Source: CAVUCH01 sp963697705
Lineage (GTDB): Bacteria > Acidobacteriota > Vicinamibacteria > Vicinamibacterales > JAENWD01
DNA: 64,000 nucleotides
Assembly (NCBI GenBank): GCA_963697705.1
Contig: CAVOPA010000005.1
Location: 1-64,000 of the forward strand
Reading direction: 5' to 3'
Positions 34,697 through 42,848 of the stretch are shown in pieces. How positions within the stretch are numbered: position 1 is the stretch's first letter; each line of letters opens with the position of its first letter. The notes beneath the pieces were generated by a model that searched no databases, was not told where the DNA came from, and was given only the letters and a program-made list of their open reading frames with translations. The position numbers and the translations under genes were made by a program.

Positions 34697-36907
34697 TCAC
34701 CGGAACCCCTCGATCAGCATGAGGTCCGATTCGTCCCTGACGAGCCGGCCGTACAGAACGGACTGGCCATCCGGTGACACCGCGAAACCGGAAGGAAGGC
34801 TGTCGTGCTCGAATTTTTCCAGCCTGCCGAGGGTGCGATCCTCTCCCGTGACCGGATTCCTCACGTGCACTGGCGGATTCGGATCCTCGGCGGAACTGCC
34901 CGAACACGGCAGGTAATAGATGCCCAGCGGGTTTACCGCGAACGCAGTGCCGGCCACGCAGTCGATGACCTGCCGTGGGGGACCGCCGGCCAGCGGCTGC
35001 GCCATGAGCGGCGAATCCACCGACTTGGAGATGTACAGCAGCGTCCTGCCGTCCACCGATTCACTCGCGATGAACCCGCCACCGTCTGTGACACGCTCCT
35101 TCGAGCCGTTCGAGACTCGCACACGCCAGATGTCGCGGCCGGTGGCCTGCGACCAGGAGAAGTAGATCCACTCGCCGTCGCGCGACCAGGTCGGGTCCAT
35201 TGGTCGCCGGCATCGTTGGTGATCTGCCGCGGTGTCCCGCCCTCGCTGTCGACCGTCCAGACATGAGGGTGATCGGCCGCCGGACTGGAAGGCGATCCGA
35301 CGGCCATCGGGTGACCACGAGGGCCCGCACTGGAATCGACCAGGGCCATGCGTCAACTGTTCGGGCGCGGACCCATCCGCGTCGGCGACCCAGACCTCCA
35401 TCGCGTCGCCGGATCGCAACGAGCAGAAGGCGATGCGCCGGCCGTCCGGCGAGAACTGCGGCATCCCGTCGAAGAGCGACGACGGCGCGACTGGCTGAGC
35501 GGATCGCCCGGGTTCGAACCGGTAGATGTCTTCGTCATGGGACTTACGCGTGAATGCCAGCCGATCACCAGCAGGGGAGGTGTAGGGCCAGAACGCATCG
35601 AAGCCGGCCTTTCGATTCGCTCGGGCGCTGCGCCGCCATCCACTTCGACGCGCCACAGATAACTCAGTTGCCTGTCTCTGGCGTTGAAGATGACGAACCG
35701 GCCGTCGGCGGTCCAGCTCACACTGCTGTCGCAGCCCGGAAGCGGCGGGCCCGTCAGCCGTCGTGGTGAACCAACGGCTGCGAATCCCGCGTCCACGTCC
35801 ACTACCTGCAGGTGACAGTCCGAGTCCGGACCCGGACCTGGACACGCGACGTACGCGAGGCGATGGCCGTCGGCTGAGAGCACGGCCGACAGGTCCTGAC
35901 CTGAAGGCCGCGCTCGTGTGATGGCCCGTGGCGCGCCGCCGCCGATCGGGATCGCGTAGACGCCGTGGCTCGGGCCCGCCGGCTCCGCCACGCCCGCTCG
36001 CGCTGCCACCAGGTACTGGCTGTCTGGAGTCCAGGTGGCAGGCAGAAAGACGGGGAAGTCACTGACCTGGCGATCGGAACCTCCGAGCGCCGACACGACT
36101 CGAATCCGCGGCGAGCCATCTGGCCCGTCCATGCGCACGTAGGCGATCTGGCGACCATCCGGGGACCATTCCGGCGCGAGGTCGATGCCGGGATCGGTCG
36201 TGAGTCGACGCAGGTCCGAGGATCCGACGGCCTTGATGTAGATGTCCCAGTTGCCCTGCCACCACGGCCGCGTGCCACCGTCCGACACTTCGCCGTTCCA
36301 GCAGAACGCGACCTGCCGACCATCGGGCGAGAACGCTCCGCCGTACTCGGAGCCGCTCAACGCGGTGAGGGGGACAACGCGCATCGCCGGCTGGGGAGGC
36401 GTTCGAAACCCTGGAAGCAGCCAGCCAGTGGCGAGTGCCACGACGGCAATGCCTGCCACGTCCGATGGCGACCGCGCGTCCATACCGCGGTCGGGGCCTT
36501 GCCGCGCGGCTCTCTAGTCCAGGCAGCAGGTTCGCGGCGCTCGGAGTGCCATTCGTCGGCAGCGTGGCTGGCGCTACGTCCCCCTGGGCGGACAGGAGGA
36601 CCGGCGCAATCAGCCGATAGCCACCCTTGGGAATCGTCTCGATGACGCGCGGCTGCTTTGGATCATCTTCGAACAACCGGCGCAGCTCGGAGATCGCGCG
36701 CGTGAGGACATCGTCGCCGACCGCGGTGTCGGGCCACGCGGCGTGGAACAGGCGGTCTTTCGGGACCACCTGCCCCGGATGGTCCGCCAGACACACGAGC
36801 ACCAACATCACCTTCGGTTCGATGCGAAGGCTTCCGCCGGGGCCGGTCACGCGATTGAGCGACGGCTCAACGTGATAGGCCTCACCTATGCGAAAGGTGT
36901 GCTGCAA
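34697..36907 (-). pseudogene. Winged-helix/PD40 (TolB-like) transmembrane regulator, copy 1, four frameshifts
   Basis: The restored product of ~735 residues has an OmpR-type winged helix (YHVEPSLNRVTGPGG, PKVMLVLVCLADHPG, VLTRAISELRRLF, IETIPKGGYRLIAPV). A transmembrane helix follows (VAGIAVVALATGWLLPGF), then a PD40 beta-propeller with repeated SPDGRQIAF-type blades, ending DLMLIEGFR. Frame changes lie near 36495, 35608, 35285 and 35199 (two +1, two -1). The TTG at 36907 was taken as start because it aligns with the paralogue at 39333 and follows a TGnTATCAT box; the frame is open to 36958. The propeller probably senses a periplasmic ligand and the helix controls DNA binding. It runs straight into the TonB receptor. 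It is one half of a tandem duplication with 37127-39333. Confidence 0.8.
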
Positions 36908-36935
36908 GGCCCTGCTTTGTCGAGGAAGCAGAGCG

Positions 36936-36944
36936 ATGATAGCA
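36936..36944 (-). promoter_or_regulatory. Extended -10 box of winged-helix/PD40 copy 1
   Basis: On the minus strand the sequence reads TGCTATCAT, an extended -10 (TGn plus TATCAT). The homologous position upstream of copy 2 reads TGCTATGAT (39357-39365). The predicted transcription start is about 22 bases before the TTG codon. No clear -35 box is visible. Confidence 0.35.
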
Positions 36945-36982
36945 CCGGCAAGCCGCACACCGCCGACCGCGGCCGGTCAGCC

Positions 36983-37120
36983 CTACTTGCTCCAGCCGAG
37001 CTCTCCGCGTTCGAAGTCGAACCGCACGCGGGTGCCACCGAGCGCGCGCACGCCGTGCACGCCGTCGATCCGTTCGGGGTACGCCGCGGTGCTCGCCTCG
37101 TGAACGAACCCCGTCAGCGT
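36983..37120 (-). pseudogene. 3' remnant of the aspartyl protease gene
   Basis: On the minus strand this encodes GTLTGFVHEASTAAYPE, then ALGGTRVRFDFERGELGW and a stop, clearly homologous to the last ~45 residues of the intact protease at 39407-40259 (ALGGSRVRFDFERGRLGW). It begins about seven bases after the stop codon of winged-helix/PD40 copy 2 and precedes copy 1, marking the junction of a tandem duplication. Confidence 0.85.
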
Positions 37121-37126
37121 TCCCGA

Positions 37127-39333
37127 TCACTTGAAGTGTTCGATCAACATCAGGTCGGCTTCGTCCCTGACCAGCCGGGTGTACAGGAAGGTCCGGCCGT
37201 CCGGCGACACCGCGAAGCCCGATCGGAACCCTGTCGGAATCGAACCGCTCCAACTTCGCGACGTCGCGAGTCGCGCCCGTGGCCGCATCCAGCACCAGCA
37301 CCGGCGAATCGGGATCGATCGCGGGACCGTCCGCGCACGGCACGTAGTAGATGCCTTGCGGATTCACCGAAAACGCCGTGCCGGCGACACACGCGATCGC
37401 CGTCGTCGGTGCGCCGCCGGCCAGCGGCTGCGCCATCACCGGCGAATGCACGGACTTCGAGATGTAGAACAGCGTGCGACCATCCGCCGACTCCCGTGCG
37501 ATGAAGCCGCCGCCGCGCGTGACGCGCTCGGTCGCCCCGGTCCGGACCCGCACCCGCCAGATGTCGCGGCTGTCGCTTCGAGACCACGAGAAGTAGATCC
37601 ACTCGCCGTCGCGCGACCATGTCGGGGACATCTGATCGCCGGTGCCGTGCGTGATCTGGCGCGGGGTTCCGCCCTCGCTGTCAACGGTCCAGATGTGCGG
37701 GTGTTCCTCGGATGGCCCGGACGACTGAAACGCGATCAGCCGGCCATCGGGTGACCAGGCCGGATCGCCCTGGAATCCGCCCGGGACATGCGTCAGCTGT
37801 GCGGGGTTCGATCCGTCGGCATCCGCGACCCAGACTTCCATTGCGTCGCCCGATCGCGCCGAGCAGAACGCGATGCGGCGGCCGTCGCGCGAGTATGCCG
37901 GGAGCCCCTCGAACGCCGACGACTGGGCGACAGGCCGGGGCGGGCGGCCCGGCTCGAGCCGATAGATGTCCTCGTCGTGGAGCAGGCGGGCGAACGCCAA
38001 CCGGTCACCGGCGGGCGCTATCGACGGGAACAGCGCGTTGACGCCCGCCAGCTCGATGCGCTCCGGAGGACGCGTGCCGTCCGCGGCCGCGCGCCAGAGA
38101 TAGTTGACCTGGAGATTGATGTCCACCGCGTTGAAGAGGATGGATGTGCCGTCGTTCGTCCAGGCCAGGGCGCTCTGATACATCCCGAGTCGGCCGGTCA
38201 GCGACCGCGGCGCGCCGGCCGCGGCGTAGGCGGAGTCCAGGTCGAGCACCTGCAGGTCGCATCCCCAGCCGCCGCCCTCATCACACGAGATGAATGCGAG
38301 GTGGCGCCCGTCAGGCGAGAACGCCGGCGATTGATGCCGAGCGCGGGGTCGCGGCCGCGTCAGCGCACGCGGAACGCCACCCTGGACAGGTATGAGGTAG
38401 ATGCTGCGTCCGGCGGACGACGCCCCAACTGGTTCCCTTCCGTCTCCAGCCGCCAGGTACCGTCCGTCGGGAGACCAGACGGCGGGCAGCATGACCTGCA
38501 GGTCAGTGATCTGGCGGTCGGATCCGCCGAGCGCGGATACCAGCCGGATGTGCCCGTCGCGGACGTACGCGATCTCCCGGCCATCCGGCGACCAGGCCGG
38601 CGCCAGGTCGAGACCCGGACCTGACGTGAGCCGCCGCATGTTGGTGGCCCCGACGAACTTGACGTAGATATCCCAGTCGCCCTGCCACCACGGGCGTGCG
38701 CCGCCGTCGGGCCGCTCGCCGTTCCACGCGAACGCGACCTGCCGGCCATCGGGGGAAAACGTGGCGCCCAACTCCGACCCGCTCAGCGAGGTGAGGGGAA
38801 CCACCCGCATGGGCGCGGGCGGCACCGCTCGTCCGGATCGCCACGGCCAGGTAAGAACAATCGCCAGAATGGAGAGGCTAATCGCACTCGCCGCGATCGC
38901 GATCAGGCGGCCCCGTCCCTTCGAAGGCGAAGACGGCGCGCCGTCTGCTGCAACCGCCACGCTGCGCGGGCTCAGCGAGCGACGGCGTGGCGACGATCGC
39001 CTCGCGCTGGACCGCCACGGCAGCGACCGGCGCGATGAGGCGGTAGCCACTCTTCGGGATCGTCTCGATGACGCGCGGCTGCTTCGGGTCGTCTTCGAAC
39101 AGGCGGCGCAGCTCCGAGATCGCCCGGGTGAGCACGTCGTCGCCGACCGCGGTGTCGGGCCAGGCCGCGTGGAGGAGGCGGTCCTTGGGCACCATCCGTC
39201 CCGCGTGATTGGCGAGGCAGGCGAGCACCAGCATCACCTTCGGCTCGAGCCGGGTGACGCCGTTCGGGCCCGTCACGCGGTTGAGCGACGGCTCGACCTG
39301 ATGGCTCTCGCCAATCCAGAAGGCGTCCTGCAC
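37127..39333 (-). pseudogene. Winged-helix/PD40 (TolB-like) transmembrane regulator, copy 2, two frameshifts
   Basis: The ~735-residue restored protein has a winged helix (SHQVEPSLNRVTGPNGV, PKVMLVLACLANHAG, VLTRAISELRRLF, ETIPKSGYRLIAPV), one transmembrane helix (LIAIAASAISLSILAIVLTW) and PD40 propeller blades (TFSPDGRQVAFAWNG, AWSPDGREIAYV, AFSPDGRHLAFISC, TWSRDGEWIYFSW), ending DLMLIEHFK. A +1 shift near 38965 separates the DNA-binding domain from the helix. Another +1 near 37223 moves the C-terminus into the frame that stops at 37127. The GTG at 39333 aligns with the start of copy 1; a TTG at 39348 is possible. It lies 73 bases after the aspartyl protease on the same strand and probably forms a unit with it. 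Confidence 0.82.
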
Positions 39334-39356
39334 AGCGGTGTCGGGCAAGGGCGACC

Positions 39357-39365
39357 ATCATAGCA
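39357..39365 (-). promoter_or_regulatory. Extended -10 box of winged-helix/PD40 copy 2
   Basis: TGCTATGAT on the minus strand is an extended -10. The expected transcription start falls about 17 bases before the GTG at 39333, or right at the TTG at 39348, giving a very short or absent leader. It matches the box upstream of copy 1. Confidence 0.4.
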
Positions 39366-39406
39366 CCCGCTTCTCGCCCCTCCGGCAGGCCCGCAGCGTG
39401 GTGCAC

Positions 39407-40259
39407 CTACTTGCTCCAGCCAAGCCGGCCGCGTTCGAAGTCGAACCGCACGCGGCTGCCGCCGAGCGCACGTACGCCGAGCACGCCGTCGATCCCTTCC
39501 GGGTACCCCGCGGTGCTCGCGTCGAGGACGAACCCGTTCAGCGTGTCCCAGCGATCGTCACCGAGCGTTGCCTGTCGCAGCTCGTACCGGAGCAGGTGCG
39601 CGGCACCCGACGCGTGCTGGACGATCTTCTCGCCCTTCCAGGGCAGCGGAAGCAGCGCCGCGGGCATCCGCGACTTGAACAGCACGAGGTCGCGGCTGCC
39701 GGTATCCACGAGCAGCTGCATCGGATGTCCCGCGATCGACAGACGCACGGTCAGGAACGGCCAGACGACCTTGAGCGGGGCCTCGGCCGATTCCCGCTCC
39801 GCCGGTCCAAACGACAGGGTCCGCGCCGCGTAGTCGATGCCGAAGCTCCTGCGCGCGAGCACGTCGAGTCCGACGATCGCGTCGATGCGGGACGAGTGCA
39901 GGTACGAGAGGTCTCCGATGCCTGCGGGCACGTCCCCTGGCGCGACAGGTCCAATCCGAAGCCCTGACAGGACTGCGCTCTCGAACTTGACGCTCTGCCC
40001 GAAGGCGGTCATCAGCGAGGGCTCGCCCTTCAACCTCAGCCGGGCCGCGACTCTTCTGTCCATGACGCTCGGGAATGGTGCCAGTGTCGATGAGCAGGTT
40101 CAGGCCGCGCAGTCCCGCGACCGATCCTTTCGTGACGATCAGGTGCTGTTCCACGAGGTCGAACGGCACGTCGGCCGGCTGTAGTTCTCCGTGCAGGGTC
40201 ACGAGCGAGCAGAACGAGATGGCTGCAGCGATCGCGGCACCGGCGTCTCTCTGGCGCAT
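39407..40259 (-). CDS. Two-lobed retropepsin-like aspartyl protease, one frameshift
   Basis: The restored protein is ~283 residues with an N-terminal signal or anchor (AGAAIAAAISFCSLVTLHG). It carries two aspartyl-protease motifs: LNLLIDTGTIPSVMDRR in the first lobe and MQLLVDTGSRDLVLFKSRM in the second, each DTG supplying one catalytic Asp. Two motifs in one chain resemble pepsin rather than dimeric retropepsins, though the lobes are short. A +1 shift near 40068 separates the first DTG from the rest. GAGGAGGAGCC before the ATG at 40259 is a strong ribosome site. It is upstream of the winged-helix/PD40 regulator on the same strand, so it may process a periplasmic protein in that pathway (inference). 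A 3' remnant of a duplicate lies at 36983. Confidence 0.78.
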
Positions 40260-40740
40260 GGCTCCTCCTCGGTTGCGAGCGGTTCGCTCCGAGGGTCGAG
40301 CCCGGGTGCAGAGGAAGTCCTGTGGGGATGCCGAGGTCCTGGTGGAATTTGGCCGAAATCACACCGAGGGTCTGGGAATGAACGGGCGGACGCGCGTGGG
40401 GAGCTCCTCCACGCCGTGATCGTTGGTTGCGTTTCGACCGTCCGCGTCAATCGAAGGTAGCTGGCCACGAGCGCCGACGCCCCGAGCACGACGAGCCTCG
40501 TGGTCGTCGGTTGTGCCGAAGGTCCCCTCGTCGGACACGGACAGGCGCTCAGGGTGCCACAGCCCAGGGCTGAGCTGTCCCGCGCTGCCTGGAATGGGAA
40601 TCAATGTCCTCGAGTAACCTGGCGTCGCGAATCTCGATGGTGGGGATGTCGTCGCGCCGTCCGCCGCGCCGGTTTACAAATACTTTCTGACGAGCTAAGG
40701 TGTCGCCGGACGTCACCGTATGAAACGAAGGGATCAGACT
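40260..40740. other. Intergenic region, no supported gene
   Basis: This 481-base gap separates the divergent protease and NTF2-like genes. A minus-strand stretch near 40425-40510 (LGASALVASYLRLTRTVETQ) has protein-like composition and could be the remnant of a membrane protein, but it has no start, stop or family match. The segment just before 40700 is comparatively AT-rich (TTTACAAATACTTTCTGACG) and may hold a promoter for the downstream gene. Confidence 0.35.
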
Positions 40741-41208
40741 ATGAGACTGGCAGGCATCCTCGTTGTCGGCGTGCTGCTCTGTGCCGGGGTGGGCGAAGCC
40801 CGAGCCCAGGACGCGGAGGCGGAGAAAACCATCATCGCCAACGAACGCACTGCGACCGACGCCTTCTACAAGGGAAACGTGGCCGCGTTCACGGGCGTGG
40901 TCGCCACTGATGGATGGGGTATCGACTCGATGATGGGACGGGCGCCGGTTGCCGATCTCGTGAAGGATTTCGCCGCAGCCACCAAGGACGTCAAAGTCTC
41001 ATCCTGGGACATCACCGAGAGCAAGTTTCAATGGCCGAACGCGACCACCGCCATCCACACCTACAAGTGGACGGGCACGGGCACCGACCACGGCCAACCG
41101 ATCCCGAGTCCGATATGGGCGTCCACCGTGTGGACCAAGAAAGACGGCAAGTGGATGGCGATCTTTCATCAGGAGACTGCGGCTCCTCCGCCGTCGGCGA
41201 AGCCCTGA
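40741..41208 (+). CDS. Secreted NTF2-like (DUF4440/SnoaL-type) protein
   Basis: This 155-residue protein has a signal peptide (MRLAGILVVGVLLCAGVGEARAQ) and an NTF2-like domain: KTIIANERTATDAFYKGN, APVADLVKDFAAATKDVKV and IWASTVWTKKDGKWMAIFHQE. The last segment is the characteristic closing strand with the HQ(E/T) turn of DUF4440 proteins. These usually bind small ligands; no enzyme activity is assigned. The ATG at 40741 follows GAAGGGA by eight bases and gives a clean leader; an upstream ATG at 40720 would add seven charged residues. It is monocistronic as far as can be seen. Confidence 0.78.
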   Translation: MRLAGILVVGVLLCAGVGEARAQDAEAEKTIIANERTATDAFYKGNVAAFTGVVATDGWGIDSMMGRAPVADLVKDFAAATKDVKVSSWDITESKFQWPNATTAIHTYKWTGTGTDHGQPIPSPIWASTVWTKKDGKWMAIFHQETAAPPPSAKP

Positions 41209-41302
41209 TCCACACCGGTCGAACTCGCGCCTCGGGCCGGTCGCTGTGAGCGCGCGCTCCCATGCCGCTCTGTGGGTGGCGCGGCGACGATGCCGTCGGC
41301 GC

Positions 41303-42025
41303 TCAGTCGCCGGTTTCGAAGGCCGCCGCCTCGCCCACGAGCTCTCCTCCCGCAGCCATGGACGAGAGCAGCAGCCGATACGGGTGCAGGCTGTATTTCC
41401 GACTCAGGTTCACGACGAGGTCCAGCTTCCCGTCACCATCGAGGTCACCCGCCCATGGAACGTCGAAGTGTGGTTCATCGACGAACCCGTCGGTCGAATA
41501 GAGCACCTGCGTTTCGCGACCATGGGTGAGGACGACCTTCGCGTCGGTGAGATCCTCACGCGAGCCACGAAGCGCCAGCTGGTATCGTCGCTCCCCAATC
41601 GTCATGCGCAGCGGTTGGCGGTAGTGCAGTTCGCGATTGACGACACCTGCGGAGCGGATGTCGGCGGTGGGCACACCGATACACCTCATTGCGAACGGCA
41701 CGTCAGGGATGCTTTCGACCGTGACCTCGTCTTCATCGTCGCTCCGCTCCTTCACCAGGTCGCGAACGATGAGACTGACCGGCAGCAGCGCGTCATCGTC
41801 ATACGTCCACCCGAGCCAACCGTCGCCTCCCCACTCCCCTGCTTCGTGCTTCCTCCAGATCTTCAGATTCGACCTCGCATTCGAGCTGCCCGTCTGTAGC
41901 GGGGCGAACTGCGGCCTGCACTCCCGCGCCGGGCCGGACTTCGGGTCTGCAGGCGTGCCGCGTGCGTGCGCCGAGCCCACGAACGCGAGCAGCACCCCGA
42001 CAATCACAAGGCTGGCGGAAGACAT
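41303..42025 (-). CDS. Secreted protein with a calcium-loop-like DxDxDG motif
   Basis: This 240-residue protein has a signal peptide (SLVIVGVLLAFVGSAHA) and a central beta-rich region with no recognised family. Near the C-terminus PWAGDLDGDGKLDLVVNLS is a single FG-GAP/dockerin-like calcium loop followed by SRKYSLHPYRLLLSSMA. Such single VCBS-type motifs occur in secreted proteins that report on or bind surface structures. The Met at 42025 gives the best leader; the frame is open to 42058. Its neighbours are the convergent NTF2-like gene and, upstream, a small lipoprotein-like frame on the other strand. Confidence 0.65.
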   Translation of the reverse strand: MSSASLVIVGVLLAFVGSAHARGTPADPKSGPARECRPQFAPLQTGSSNARSNLKIWRKHEAGEWGGDGWLGWTYDDDALLPVSLIVRDLVKERSDDEDEVTVESIPDVPFAMRCIGVPTADIRSAGVVNRELHYRQPLRMTIGERRYQLALRGSREDLTDAKVVLTHGRETQVLYSTDGFVDEPHFDVPWAGDLDGDGKLDLVVNLSRKYSLHPYRLLLSSMAAGGELVGEAAAFETGD

Positions 42026-42244
42026 ACAGTTCTCGTAGGCAGATTGTGCCGGTCGCACGTCCGTGTGAGCCGCCTGCCAATCCCGTTCCGCGGCTCACGT
42101 CCCGGAGACCGGAACACGAACGAACACCTCCGGAACGCACTCCGCCGGCTTCGCGGGATTCTGCCCTCGTGCCCTTCGCCCTCGCCGCCCCATCTCTCCT
42201 CTCGACCGCGGCGTAAATCGGGTCATCAGAGGCACAAGGGCGCG

Positions 42245-42334
42245 ATGCGGACGAGAGCCATCCCGAGCCTGGCGCTGACGCTCGCGGGCTGCGCGTCCGG
42301 ATGCGTGATGATGAGGCCGGGTCGAGACGGGTGA
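42245..42334 (+). CDS. Tiny lipoprotein-like ORF
   Basis: This 29-residue frame (MRTRAIPSLALTLAGCASGC and on) has a classic lipoprotein signal with a lipobox LAGC and ends nine residues after the second Cys. It may be the start of a lipoprotein gene cut short by rearrangement, an entericidin-sized peptide, or chance. There is no clear Shine-Dalgarno sequence. Confidence 0.25.
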   Translation: MRTRAIPSLALTLAGCASGCVMMRPGRDG

Positions 42335-42505
42335 TCGGACTCAACCTCAGAGCCCTAAGGGCCGATATACAGAGAAGCCAGGCTTGCGCTGATGGTGATC
42401 GCCGCGCGGAATCAAGCCCCACGAAGGTTCGCGGCCTCCGCGGGGTGTCGGGTGGCACAGCGCAGTCTGAGGCAAGGCGCCAAACAGCACAGGTATGTCT
42501 CAGTC

Positions 42506-42664
42506 ATGCGAGTTCCCCGCATCCCCCCGAGTGTGAGCTACATCTCAGCGGTCGCCTCGGTCCTGGTGATCCCCTACTACTTCGTCAGCCACCAACCGGA
42601 TACGGCGTGGGCGATGGGTGCGCTGGCAGCTCTGAACTTCGCGTCGGGCTGGTGGAAACTCTAA
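42506..42664 (+). CDS. Small membrane protein, 52 aa (hypothetical)
   Basis: The frame encodes MRVPRIPPSVSYISAVASVL, then VIPYYFVSHQPDTAWAMGAL and NFASGWWKL. Two hydrophobic helices are separated by a short polar turn, with a basic N-terminus, which fits a small inner-membrane protein. The internal ATG was chosen because the longer frame adds only Arg/Gln-rich sequence. No family is recognised, and no SD is obvious. Confidence 0.45.
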   Translation: MRVPRIPPSVSYISAVASVLVIPYYFVSHQPDTAWAMGALAALNFASGWWKL

Positions 42665-42802
42665 CTTCCGAACGCCAGGCGTAGTCATCCCGGAAGGGTG
42701 CGCGAGGGCCGAATTTCGAACAGGAACATGAGGCGAATCGGGCACACGCCCGGCCTCCGGGGCGAAGCCCGGGGATCTCAGTCCGGGACACGCGCATATG
42801 AC

Positions 42803-42831
42803 CTGACAATCAGTACAGGGCACGTCATAAT
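42803..42831 (+). promoter_or_regulatory. Sigma-70-like promoter of the kinase-PD40 gene
   Basis: CTGACA (42803-42808), a 17-base spacer and CATAAT (42826-42831) match a sigma-70 promoter with one mismatch per box. The expected start of transcription is near 42838, only about 11 bases before the ATG at 42849, leaving no room for a Shine-Dalgarno sequence. Confidence 0.55.
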
Positions 42832-42848
42832 GCGCGGCACCAAGACCC

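Noticed and set aside
41012..41263. Minus-strand ORF overlapping the NTF2-like gene end
   Set aside because: It is a shadow frame rich in Arg, Ser and Pro without signal or domain.
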